The notes under the pieces: generated by a model
Seen by the model: only the letters and a program-made list of their open reading frames with translations
Databases searched by the model: none
Told to the model about the DNA's origin: nothing
NCBI GenBank assembly: GCA_002923315.1
Contig: BEHM01000018.1
Coordinates: 1 to 64,000 of the forward strand
From: a bacterium HR10
Lineage (GTDB): Bacteria; Acidobacteriota; Blastocatellia; HR10
Direction: 5' to 3'
DNA length: 64,000 bases
Position numbers and translations under genes: made by a program
Shown: in pieces, positions 19,408 to 28,762 of the stretch
How positions within the stretch are numbered: position 1 is the first letter of the stretch
Layout: each line of letters starts with the position of its first letter

Positions 19408-22400
19408 CCCGTCGTCTCCTTCAGAGGATCCTCCTCGCGTGGAGGAGAGGATGTCGCGCCTTGTTGCTCTTCCTCTGTCGCCGGCGAGGCGACCTCTGCC
19501 TCGCCTCCGGGGGCGAATGCGATCGAGGGAGAAGGGGGCGTCGGAGGGGTCACCCGAGGAGCCGAGCGCAACCGCTGGGCGAGCCGATCGAAGAGTCCGC
19601 CGAGCAAGAGGGCCACGTCTTGCTCCGGAGAGCGAACGGCCGGGCGCGGGACCGATTCGCCTCGTTGTTGAATCGCCTTGCTGTAGGCGGCTGTCGCCCC
19701 TTCGAGATCTCCCTTGATGTAGAGCATCCGCCCCAGCTCATTGTAGGCCTCGGCGAAGACGCCCTGACGTTGGGCGATGGCCTTCTGGAACGCTTCGATG
19801 GCCCGAGCGACTTCACCCCGACGCGCGTGCACACGCCCCTTTTGATAGTAGGCTTCGGGGAAGACGCCGCGATTGGCCGCGATCGCCAGCGAGAATTGAT
19901 CCAGAGCCGGATCGAGCATCCCCCGGCGGCTGTAGAGCAAGCCCAGCTCGTAGTGGGCCTCGGGGAAGCTCTTCGGATGCGTGGCGCAGACCGTTTGCAA
20001 GGCGGCGATGGCTCCGTCCACATCACCCTGCGCCGCCAGCGCGCGCCCGAGCCAGTAGTGCGCTTCCGGGAAATCGCCCTGCTGCTCAAGCGCCATCTGG
20101 AACTCGCGGGCAGCCGCGGCATACTCCCCCTTCTCGTAGAGCGCCTTGCCGAGGTCGAAATGCGCTTCGGGGAAGGGACCGCTCTTTTGCTCTAACGCCT
20201 GGCGCAGCTCCCGGAGCGCCTCCTCCAGGCGCCCCCGGCCGAGCGCGAGCACACCCAAATAGTAGTGCGCTTCGGGATCGTTCGGGTGAAGCTCCAGCGC
20301 TTTCCGGAATGAGGCTTCCGCCTGCTCCCATTCACCCGCTTGCAGCAGCACTAGGCCCAGGTTGTGATGGAGAGCAGGATCGCGCCCGCCCGTTTGCTCT
20401 ATCGCCTGCCGATACGCCTCGATGGCCCTCGTGATGTCTCCCTGCCGCACGTACGCATTCCCCAAGTTCCAGAGGGCTTCGGGGAAACGCCCGCTGCTTT
20501 GTTCGATCGCCGTGCGATAGGCTGAGATCGCATCCTCGATTCGCCCTTGAGCGAGGAAGACGTTCCCCAGACTGTAGTACGCCAGGGGGAACAGCTCGCA
20601 CTGCGCGATCGCCTGACGGAGCGCTTCCAGAGCCGCATCCAGCTCTCCGTGCTCGAGGAGCATGACGCCCAGGCTGTAGTACGCCTGGGGGAATGCCTGC
20701 GGCTCGACTTCGATCGCGCGGTGAAAGGCGGCGCGCGCTTCGGCCACTTCTCCACGTTCCCAGAGGGCGAGGCCGAGCCGATAGTGCGCTTGACCGAAGT
20801 CAGGCTTGTGCTCGATGGCTGTGCGATAGGCGGCGATCGCTTGCTCCAGGTCTCCGCGCGCGAAGTAGGCATTGCCGAGATCGTAATATCCCTCCGGGTA
20901 TGGTCGTCCCGCTGTTTGAATCGCCGCTTGGAAGGCGGCGATAGCGCGCTCGATCTCGCCCCGATCCAGAAGTGCCACTCCCAGGTCATGATGCGCGCGC
21001 GGGAGATCGGGCTTGAGCTCGAGGGCGCGCTCCAGGGCGCGGATCGCTTCGTCCAGCTCGCCGTTCAGATAGAGCGCGACGCCCAGGCCGTGATACGCGT
21101 GCACGAAGTCGGGGCGGAGTGCGAGCGCCTGCCGATAGGCTTCAATGGCCTCCTCCACGCGCCCGAGGTGCAGCAGCGCGCGCCCCAGGTGATCGTAGGC
21201 CTCGGGGAACTCCGGCTGCTGTTCAATCGCCTGGCGCAGACTCTGGATCGCGCCTTCCCACTCTCCGGCATCAAGCAGGGCGCACCCCAGATGATAGTGC
21301 GCCTCGGGGAAATCGCTCCGCGCGCGCACGGCCTGGCGGAAGGCCTCGATGGCTTCCGGAAGCGCATCCATTCCTTTCTGTTGGAGCGCGCGCCCGAGTT
21401 CCAGGTACGCTTCCGGCCACGGTGTCGGGCACGCCGCGATCGCGCGCCGATAGGCCTCGATAGCCTCCTCCAGCTTCCCCTGCACGAGGAACGCGAGCCC
21501 CAAATCGCGCCATGCTTCCGGATACGGCTCTTGGCGCTGGTGGATCGCCGTCTGGTACGCGTCAATGGCTTCGGCCAGGTCACCACGGCTATATGCGATG
21601 CGCCCCAGCAAATGATACGCCTCCGGGAAGTGACGCTCGCGTTGCTCGATGGCCGTCTGAATCGCCTGGCGGGCCGCCTCCAGCTCCCCCAGCTCCAGGA
21701 GCGTGCGGGCCAAATTGAAATGCGCGTTGGGGAAGTGCGGATGTTCAGCGATCGCGTGGCGGAAGGCGTCGGCCGCCGCCTGCAGCTCGCCTTTCTCGTG
21801 CAGCACGCGCCCGAGGTTATACCGCGCGCGCGGGAATGTCCCCCCGGCCGCTTCCAGCGCCTGGCGAAAAGCCGCAGCCGCTCGATCCAGGTCCTTTCGG
21901 AGGAAGAAGAGATGCCCCAGCTCGTACCAGCTCTCAGCCACCTCATATCCTTGGGCGATCACACGCTCCAGATGCGCGATGGCCTCCTCCAGACGTCCAG
22001 CGCTGGCGAGCGCCCGCGCCAGCTCCAGCTCCGCTTCGGGAAAGTGCCCCTGCCGCTGTTCCACGGCGCGGCTGAGAGCCGCGATCGCCTCCTCATACGC
22101 GCCTTGCGTCGCATACAGACGGCCGAGATCGTAATACGCCCTGGGGAAGAAGGGATTCTGTTCGATGGCACGATGATACGCGGCGGCGGCTTGCTCGACA
22201 TCCCCTTGCTGCGCGAGCAGCAGTCCGAGTTGGTGATGCGCCGCGGCGAAGTTCCCCCCGCGTTGGCGAATGGCCGTCTCCAGGGCTTCGCGCGCGGCCT
22301 CCAGATCTCCCTGCCGCAAGTACGCGCGTCCGAGGTTGAAATAAGCCTCCGGGTGATTCGGATTCACCTGAAGCAACGTGCGGAAAGTCGTGATCGCTTC

Positions 22401-23096
22401 CTCCAGGCGCCCTCGCGCCAGCAACGCTCTCCCCAGCTCGTACTGCGCTTCCGGATATACCCCCCCACGTTGTTCGATCGCCGTGCGAAAGGCCTCGATC
22501 GCTTCTTCCAGATCGCCCTTCCCCATCAGGAGCCAGCCGAGCTGAAAATGGATGTCCGGACTGTGCCCTCCGGACTGCTCAATGGCCGTGCGATAGGCCG
22601 CGATCGCCTCCTCGATGCGTCCGGTGTGCGCCAGCGCGAACCCCAGGTGAAAATGGGCGCGCGGGAAGACGCCGCCGCGTTGCGCGATCGCCTGCCGAAA
22701 GGCTTCGATCGCTCGTTCGACCTCTCCCTTGCCGAAGAGCGCGAGCCCGAGATTGTGATACGCGCCCGGATGGTTCCCCCCCGTTTGTTCAATGGCGCGC
22801 TCATAGGCCGCGATGGCCTCTTCGAGCTCGCCGCGCCGAGCCAGCGCCATCCCCAAATAATAGTGCGCTTCCGGGTACTGGGGCTGTTGCTCAATGGCCG
22901 TTCGAAACGCGGCGATCGCCCGCTCGACATCCCCGGCGTCATACAGGGCTCGGCCCAGTAGGAAATAGGCTTTGGGGAACCGACCTTGCTGCTGCTTGAT
23001 CGCCGTGCGGAGGGCCGTGATCGCCGCCTCCAGCTCCCCCCGCTGATAATGGTGCTGCGCCTGGTCGAGATAGTGCTGAGCGAGATAACCCGTCAT
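19404..23096 (-). CDS. Giant TPR-solenoid protein (about 33 tetratricopeptide repeats)
   Basis: 32 consecutive PEAHYxLGxALxxxGDxExAIxAxRxAIEQ repeats of 34-35 aa plus an N-terminal one, counted by eye; no obvious signal peptide. Confidence 0.95.
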   Translation of the reverse strand: MTGYLAQHYLDQAQHHYQRGELEAAITALRTAIKQQQGRFPKAYFLLGRALYDAGDVERAIAAFRTAIEQQPQYPEAHYYLGMALARRGELEEAIAAYERAIEQTGGNHPGAYHNLGLALFGKGEVERAIEAFRQAIAQRGGVFPRAHFHLGFALAHTGRIEEAIAAYRTAIEQSGGHSPDIHFQLGWLLMGKGDLEEAIEAFRTAIEQRGGVYPEAQYELGRALLARGRLEEAITTFRTLLQVNPNHPEAYFNLGRAYLRQGDLEAAREALETAIRQRGGNFAAAHHQLGLLLAQQGDVEQAAAAYHRAIEQNPFFPRAYYDLGRLYATQGAYEEAIAALSRAVEQRQGHFPEAELELARALASAGRLEEAIAHLERVIAQGYEVAESWYELGHLFFLRKDLDRAAAAFRQALEAAGGTFPRARYNLGRVLHEKGELQAAADAFRHAIAEHPHFPNAHFNLARTLLELGELEAARQAIQTAIEQRERHFPEAYHLLGRIAYSRGDLAEAIDAYQTAIHQRQEPYPEAWRDLGLAFLVQGKLEEAIEAYRRAIAACPTPWPEAYLELGRALQQKGMDALPEAIEAFRQAVRARSDFPEAHYHLGCALLDAGEWEGAIQSLRQAIEQQPEFPEAYDHLGRALLHLGRVEEAIEAYRQALALRPDFVHAYHGLGVALYLNGELDEAIRALERALELKPDLPRAHHDLGVALLDRGEIERAIAAFQAAIQTAGRPYPEGYYDLGNAYFARGDLEQAIAAYRTAIEHKPDFGQAHYRLGLALWERGEVAEARAAFHRAIEVEPQAFPQAYYSLGVMLLEHGELDAALEALRQAIAQCELFPLAYYSLGNVFLAQGRIEDAISAYRTAIEQSSGRFPEALWNLGNAYVRQGDITRAIEAYRQAIEQTGGRDPALHHNLGLVLLQAGEWEQAEASFRKALELHPNDPEAHYYLGVLALGRGRLEEALRELRQALEQKSGPFPEAHFDLGKALYEKGEYAAAAREFQMALEQQGDFPEAHYWLGRALAAQGDVDGAIAALQTVCATHPKSFPEAHYELGLLYSRRGMLDPALDQFSLAIAANRGVFPEAYYQKGRVHARRGEVARAIEAFQKAIAQRQGVFAEAYNELGRMLYIKGDLEGATAAYSKAIQQRGESVPRPAVRSPEQDVALLLGGLFDRLAQRLRSAPRVTPPTPPSPSIAFAPGGEAEVASPATEEEQQGATSSPPREEDPLKETTG
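19404..23096 (-). repeat. Degenerate coding tandem repeat array (about 102-105 bp units)
   Basis: DNA-level counterpart of the TPR array; recurring minus-strand segments encoding (P)EAxYxLGxAL. Confidence 0.8.
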
Positions 23097-23126
23097 GATC
23101 CCCCCTCCTGGCGCCCCGTGCCGGTC

Positions 23127-25643
23127 TCATTCCCGAAAGTGGAAGAGCACGGCTCGACCGCCACGAAGCCAGACAAGAAGCGGAGCGCTCGCGGTTGCTC
23201 CCGTTCGCTTCGCCCGGACGATCTCTCGACCGTTGAGCGCCAGCGCCACTTCGTTTCGATCCGCCACGAGCGTGAGCGCCCAGGGTCTGGACGGATCCGG
23301 CGGATCGTTGAGCGGCTCCAGCACGTCCTCGCGCGCGCCGGTGAGACGAACGGGGCGAACGCTCCAGGCGGAGAATTCGCGCGCGCGCTCGAGCCGAAAG
23401 CCGAGCGCCACATCCCCTGATCGGAAGAGGAGGACGCAGTGCCGTTCGGTCGAGGGCGGAGCGAGCGCCAGCTCGAAGGTGAGTCGAGGGGGGATGTCCG
23501 CTCGGAGCAGGCGTTGGATGGGTTCTCCCGGAGCGTGAAGCAGAAGAGCATCGCGCATTCGATCGAGCCACGCGGCTCCGTCGCTCTGAGAGGGCGCCTG
23601 CTGCCACAGACGGCGCGCATCCTCCAGGCGACCGAGGCGCAGTGCGTACAGCTCGGCGAGCGCTTCCAGAGCCAACTGATCACGCCGCCGCTCGAGCGCC
23701 AGGCGCAATTGCTCTTCCGCTTCCTCATAGCGTCCGACAGCGGGATCGGCGAGGACCAGGGCCAGGTCGTACTGAGCCTCCGGAAAATTCCCCCCGCGCA
23801 AGAGGAGAGCCGCGCGAAGCTCAGCGAGCGCCCGCTCATAGTCGCGCACGCGATAGAGCGCGCGCCCCAGCAAGTGACGAGCGGTCGGATCATTCCCCCC
23901 ACGCTTGGCGAGCGCTGTCGAGAGCACCTCGATGGCCATCGGAGCCTCTCCCCGTTCCAGGAGCACGCGCCCGAGCACGAGATAGGCTTCTGGAAAGAGG
24001 CCGTTCTTCAGTCGAATCGCCCGCCGGAGTTCCCGCACGGCCAGTTCGTACTGCTTGTGCAGAAGCAGGATGCGCCCGACCTCGAGCAGATCCTCGGGAT
24101 TCTCCCCCGCCCGCTCAAGCACCTCACCGAACAAGCGCTCGGCTTCCTCGCGCCGCCCCTGATGCAGATACAGCTCGCCGAGAGCCGTGGCGGCGGCGAT
24201 CAAACGGCCGCGACTCTGTTCGAGGGCCGCTCGAAAGGCGCGCTCGGCGCCCTCGGTATCCCCCTCCTCCCACAATACGCGCCCGAGCTGAAGTTGCGCC
24301 TCCGGGAACACCCCGCCCGCCTGCTCCAGCGCCAGCAGGACTTCGCTCTTGGCTCCGGCGATCTCTCCCTGATCCAGATAAATGAGGCTCAACAGATAAT
24401 GCGCGCGCGCATTGCCCAGTGCGCTCCCGGCGATGATCTCCCGCAACAGTCGAGCGGCACCCTCTCGATCCCCCTCCTCGAACAGGCGCCAGGCCTCCGA
24501 GAGCGGATCGTAAATCGCGCGCGGAGCGGGTGGAGCGGCGATCGCAGGCGGCGGTGGAAGGGGCGGCCAGTCGGTCAACCACCGATAGGTTCGATAGCCC
24601 AATCCGCTCGCGCCCATCAGCAGAAGCGCACCCGCCAGCGCTGCCCCCCATCGGGGGCGGATGAGGCGAGCGGTGGGCGCCGCGCTCTCTTGAGGACGCG
24701 TGGGATGAACCGGAACTCCTTCGACCGAGGTCGGACGTGAGGGAAGCCGCACGGTTCGTCGCCCCGCGCTGGCGCGCACCGCGCGCTCGAACTCCTCGGC
24801 CAATTCCCACGCACTCTGCGGCCGGGCCGCCGGATCCTTGCTGAGCGCGCGCCGCACGACGGCCTCGATCTCCGGGCTCACATCGGGTCGCAGCGCTCGA
24901 AGCGGCGGTGGCTCCTCGTGGGCGTGCTTGAGCATGACCTCCATCGGATCTCCCTCGAAGGGGGGACGTCCCGCCAGCATCTCGTACAGGATCACGCCCA
25001 CGCTGTAGATGTCCGAGAGCGCGGTCGGGCTCTTCGCCTGACATTGTTCGGGAGAGGCGTATTCGGGCGTGCCGATGAAGACACGGCGCGAGATGGGGTC
25101 TCGATCTCGCTTCTGCTCATCCACCACCTTCGCGATGCCGAAGTCGAGCACCTTGACGTAATCCCTCTCTCCAGCCGCCTGCTGCAAGATGATGTTGTCC
25201 GGTTTGAGATCGCGATGGATGATCCCATGAGCGTGCGCCTCGGCCAGCGCCGAACAAATTTGCGTGAGGATGCGCGCCGCGCGTGCGGGCGAGAAGGGAC
25301 CTTCGCGCTTCAGCACTTCGGTGAGCGTCTCCCCCTCCAGATACTCCATGAGCAGGTAGACGACGTCGTCCTCGCGTCCGCAATCAATGATGTTGATCGC
25401 GTGCGGGTGCGTGATGCGGGCCGCCGCGCGCGCCTCATACAGGAAGCGTTCGACGAAGCTCGGATAAGCCGCTAAATCCTCCAGCAGGACTTTGAGCGCG
25501 ACCACCTTCCCCGTCACGACGTTCCGCGCGCGGTAGACGCTCCCCATCCCCCCTTGTCCGATCTTCGCCTCGATGTGATACTTGCCCGCGATCGTGCGTC
25601 CCAGCAGCCGATCCGGCTTGGTCTCTTCCATCGGTCCGGTCAT
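23127..25643 (-). CDS. Ser/Thr protein kinase with TM segment, TPR region and C-terminal beta-rich (LamG-like?) domain
   Basis: GRTIAGKYHIEAKIGQGGMGSVYRARN; HGIIHRDLKPDNIIL; VLDFGIAKV; TM WGAALAGALLLMGASGLGY; TPRs; C-term ALTLVADRNEVALALNGREIVRAK. Confidence 0.95.
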   Translation of the reverse strand: MTGPMEETKPDRLLGRTIAGKYHIEAKIGQGGMGSVYRARNVVTGKVVALKVLLEDLAAYPSFVERFLYEARAAARITHPHAINIIDCGREDDVVYLLMEYLEGETLTEVLKREGPFSPARAARILTQICSALAEAHAHGIIHRDLKPDNIILQQAAGERDYVKVLDFGIAKVVDEQKRDRDPISRRVFIGTPEYASPEQCQAKSPTALSDIYSVGVILYEMLAGRPPFEGDPMEVMLKHAHEEPPPLRALRPDVSPEIEAVVRRALSKDPAARPQSAWELAEEFERAVRASAGRRTVRLPSRPTSVEGVPVHPTRPQESAAPTARLIRPRWGAALAGALLLMGASGLGYRTYRWLTDWPPLPPPPAIAAPPAPRAIYDPLSEAWRLFEEGDREGAARLLREIIAGSALGNARAHYLLSLIYLDQGEIAGAKSEVLLALEQAGGVFPEAQLQLGRVLWEEGDTEGAERAFRAALEQSRGRLIAAATALGELYLHQGRREEAERLFGEVLERAGENPEDLLEVGRILLLHKQYELAVRELRRAIRLKNGLFPEAYLVLGRVLLERGEAPMAIEVLSTALAKRGGNDPTARHLLGRALYRVRDYERALAELRAALLLRGGNFPEAQYDLALVLADPAVGRYEEAEEQLRLALERRRDQLALEALAELYALRLGRLEDARRLWQQAPSQSDGAAWLDRMRDALLLHAPGEPIQRLLRADIPPRLTFELALAPPSTERHCVLLFRSGDVALGFRLERAREFSAWSVRPVRLTGAREDVLEPLNDPPDPSRPWALTLVADRNEVALALNGREIVRAKRTGATASAPLLVWLRGGRAVLFHFRE

Positions 25644-25750
25644 CCGCGCGATGCTCTTGCCTGATCCCCCCTCTTGCCGTATCCTGATAGGCTTTATCTT
25701 ATCGCAAAACGAATCGGATGCAAGCCATTTCCAGCCAGGGAGGTGAGCGA

Positions 25751-26815
25751 ATGCCGAAACTCACGCGCCGCCATTTCGTGTTGAGTGGAATGACCGCCCT
25801 CGTCTCCGCGCGGATGCGATCCGCACGGGCGCAGTCACGAACCCCGAATCGGCCACTGGCGATCGCCAGCGCCAATCGCGTCACCTTGCCCGATGGCACG
25901 GTCTATTACAACGGGATTCGCGCGACGGCGCGGGCGTTCGAGCTGATGCGCGCCGGGAGCGATCCCCTGGATGCGGTGATCGCCGGCGTCACGATCGTTG
26001 AGGATGATCCCAATGATATGAGCGTCGGATATGGTGGCCTGCCGAATGAGGAAGGCGAGGTCGAATTGGACGCCTCGGTCATGCACGGACCGACGGGCCG
26101 CTGCGGCGCCGTCGCGGCCTTGCGCTACATCAAGAATCCCTCTCGGGTCGCGCGTCTGGTCATGGAGGAGACCGATCACATCTTGCTCGTCGGCGAAGGC
26201 GCGCTGCGGTTCGCGCTCTCCTTCGGCTTCCAGAAGCAAGACCTGTTGACCGAACGCGCGCGCCAGGTGTGGCTCCAATGGCGACGCGAGCGCGGCGAGC
26301 GGGATCACTGGATGCAGCAGAAGCTTCCCGGGGCGTTGCGCTCGGCGCTTCAGACTCCGGATGGGGCGCACTTCACGGGGACGATCAATTGCCTGGCGAT
26401 CACCGAAGCGGGGGATCTGGCCGGTGTGACCACCACAAGTGGCCTGGCCTTCAAAGTCCCCGGGCGCGTCGGCGACTCCCCGATCATCGGGTGCGGCCTC
26501 TACGTGGATAATGACGTCGGGGCAGCGGGCTCGACCGGGTGGGGCGAGGATAATATTCGCGTCGTCGGTGCCCACACGGTCGTGGAGAATATGCGGCGCG
26601 GCATGAGCCCGCTCGAGGCGTGCCTGGATGCCCTGCGGCGCATCGTCAAACTCTATGGCGGACGGCCCGCGCATCAGGTGAATTTCTACGCCCTCAACAA
26701 GAACGGCGAGTACGCCGGAGCCGCCATCTTCAAGGGAGCGCAATTCGCCGTCACCGATGCGCGCGGCAGTCGCGTCGAAGACTCCGCTTATCTCCTCGAG
26801 CGCCCGCCGCAGTGA
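25751..26815 (+). CDS. Tat-exported glycosylasparaginase/isoaspartyl peptidase-like Ntn hydrolase
   Basis: RRHFVLSGMTALVSARMRSARA Tat-like signal; GTINCLAITEAGDLAGVTTTSGLAFKVPGRVGDSPIIGCGLYVDNDVGAAGSTGWGED. Confidence 0.88.
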   Translation: MPKLTRRHFVLSGMTALVSARMRSARAQSRTPNRPLAIASANRVTLPDGTVYYNGIRATARAFELMRAGSDPLDAVIAGVTIVEDDPNDMSVGYGGLPNEEGEVELDASVMHGPTGRCGAVAALRYIKNPSRVARLVMEETDHILLVGEGALRFALSFGFQKQDLLTERARQVWLQWRRERGERDHWMQQKLPGALRSALQTPDGAHFTGTINCLAITEAGDLAGVTTTSGLAFKVPGRVGDSPIIGCGLYVDNDVGAAGSTGWGEDNIRVVGAHTVVENMRRGMSPLEACLDALRRIVKLYGGRPAHQVNFYALNKNGEYAGAAIFKGAQFAVTDARGSRVEDSAYLLERPPQ

Positions 26816-26974
26816 GCCCGCGCGATCGCCGACATAGCCGGGGACAGTGAGCTCATCCGTCAGCCGAGATGCTCGCGGAGGACCCGCACCAGGTCCTCAA
26901 CCTGAAAGTGGAGTGAGAGCGCGCGAGCCCAGGATGCCTCTCGCGACAGCGCGTCTGATCCGTCGCTCGCGGCC

Positions 26975-28696
26975 TCATCGGCGCGCGGCGAGAGGGTGGA
27001 TGCGCAACTCCTCGACGTTCCACAGGAGGAAATCGGGGATGAGGCCAGGTTTGAGGTTCTCCACATGGGCCTTCGCCGCGACGATCAGATCGCGAGCCAA
27101 CAGGTAAATGAACGGCACCTGCTCTGCCATAATCTCCTGCACCCGATCGAAGAGCGCCTTTCGCCGTGTGGGATCGAATGTGCGCATCTGTGCGTCCATC
27201 AGTTCGTCAATCTCTCGCTCCCATGCGGTGGCCGGAGCCTTCTGCCGCGGATACCACCAGTGGCTCGTCCCCCAGCTGGGAAGGACATTGTTGAGGGCCG
27301 AGGGATCCGTGTCCCCGAGCGCGAGCCCCAGCAGTCCGGCTTCGTAGTCGAAGCTTTGTTCGATGCGAGCAAATAAGGATTTCGCTTCCAGAGGCACGAG
27401 CTGGACGTGGAGCCCCACCTTCCTGAGGTCCTCTTGGATCATCAACCCGAGGCGCTCGCGAATCGGATTTCCCGCAGTCGTCACAATGGTGAAGGCCACC
27501 GGATGCCCCTGCCGATCTTCCAATCGCCCATCCCCATCGCGGTCGGTCAGCCCCATCTCGGCCAGGAGGGTGCGGGCGCGAGTGGGATCATACGGATAGG
27601 TTCGCACCCCCGGATGGTACCAAGGGCTCGAAGGCGGAACTGGCCCCCACACCGGGGTCGCCTTTCCCGAGAAAAGGACTTCGACCAGGGCCTGACGATC
27701 AATGGCGAAGGCGATCGCTTGGCGAAATCGCACGTCTTGAAACCACGCCCGCTTCCATGGGGGAATGCGCGGCGCTTGCGGGTTCAGGTTGAACCACAGG
27801 ACTTCGGAGATGAGGCTCGGACCGAGATCAAGCACGCGAACAGCGCGGGCCTCTACCTGAGGCTGCAATCGCGCAGCTTCCTCCGGCGTGATCGGAGCCA
27901 GAAGATCCAGCTCTCCTTGCTGGAACTTCAGAAATCGGGTGTTCCGATCGGGCACGATCAGGAAGAGGAGCTCATCCAAGTAGGGGAGCCGTCGCTTCTG
28001 CGCATCGCGCTTCCAGTAGTAGGGATTGCGCACGAGGACGGTCCGTTGTCCGGGCACATACTCTTTCAACATGAAGGGGCCGGCGCCGACGATTTCCGAT
28101 GCCGGTGTGGAGAGTCCCCACGCTGAACGGAAGCGCCCCTCTCGGTACGGCCGCTCCAGGCGATGTCGGGGCAGGATGAAGACCGCGTCAAACACGCGCT
28201 CTATCGGGGCGTAGGCATATGGGAGTGTGAACGTGAGGGTGAGCTCATCCTCGCGATGGACCGCGATCTTCCGCCCTCCAATTTTCAATAGGTCGGCCAG
28301 AGCGTTCGGCACGTTCGGATCATAAATGACCTCAAACGTGAAGAGGACGTCGTCGGCCGTGAGTGGATGCCCATCGGAGAAGGTGAGTCCGCGCCGGAGC
28401 CGGAGGCTCAGTTGCGTTCGATCCCGTGAGTAGCTGAGCGATTCGGCCAGTTCGAGTTCCGGCTGGCCCGTTTGCCGATTGATTCGAATCAGTGGAGCCA
28501 TCAGGCAGCTGAGGACGCTCAAGCTCTCTTGATCGTCCGCGAAGAGCGGATTGAACGTCTTCGGCCCTGCGGCCTGGGCGAGCACCAAACGCCCTCCCGA
28601 TCCTGCCGAGGATGGTGGAGAGGGAGCGCGATGGCAGGAGGCCGTCACGCTCACAAGCAGAAGAATCCCCAGTCGAGTGATTTTCGCGCTGTTCAT
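26975..28696 (-). CDS. Peptide-type ABC transporter substrate-binding lipoprotein (SBP_bac_5)
   Basis: Lipobox VTASC; AGPKTFNPLFADDQESLSVLSCLMAPLIRI; LSLRLRRGLTFSDGHPLTADDVLFTFE. Confidence 0.93.
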   Translation of the reverse strand: MNSAKITRLGILLLVSVTASCHRAPSPPSSAGSGGRLVLAQAAGPKTFNPLFADDQESLSVLSCLMAPLIRINRQTGQPELELAESLSYSRDRTQLSLRLRRGLTFSDGHPLTADDVLFTFEVIYDPNVPNALADLLKIGGRKIAVHREDELTLTFTLPYAYAPIERVFDAVFILPRHRLERPYREGRFRSAWGLSTPASEIVGAGPFMLKEYVPGQRTVLVRNPYYWKRDAQKRRLPYLDELLFLIVPDRNTRFLKFQQGELDLLAPITPEEAARLQPQVEARAVRVLDLGPSLISEVLWFNLNPQAPRIPPWKRAWFQDVRFRQAIAFAIDRQALVEVLFSGKATPVWGPVPPSSPWYHPGVRTYPYDPTRARTLLAEMGLTDRDGDGRLEDRQGHPVAFTIVTTAGNPIRERLGLMIQEDLRKVGLHVQLVPLEAKSLFARIEQSFDYEAGLLGLALGDTDPSALNNVLPSWGTSHWWYPRQKAPATAWEREIDELMDAQMRTFDPTRRKALFDRVQEIMAEQVPFIYLLARDLIVAAKAHVENLKPGLIPDFLLWNVEELRIHPLAARR

Positions 28697-28707
28697 CTCA
28701 TCTCGCG

Positions 28708-28725
28708 TCTCATGTTAGCATGAGA
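28708..28725. promoter_or_regulatory. Perfect inverted repeat in divergent SBP/permease intergenic region (candidate operator)
   Basis: TCTCATG-TTAG-CATGAGA; weaker outer arms ATCTC (28700-28704)/GAGAT (28731-28735). Confidence 0.45.
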
Positions 28726-28762
28726 GAGGTGAGATCGCACGCTTTCAAGGAGGCGAACGATC

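Noticed and set aside
20547-22961. 804-aa plus-strand ORF with apparent repeats
   Set aside because: Mirror image of the TPR repeat array; its periodicity is inherited from the opposite strand
19404-23096. TPR array as a CRISPR-like or satellite repeat
   Set aside because: Units of about 102-105 bp are degenerate, in frame and encode TPR helices; no constant repeat with variable spacers
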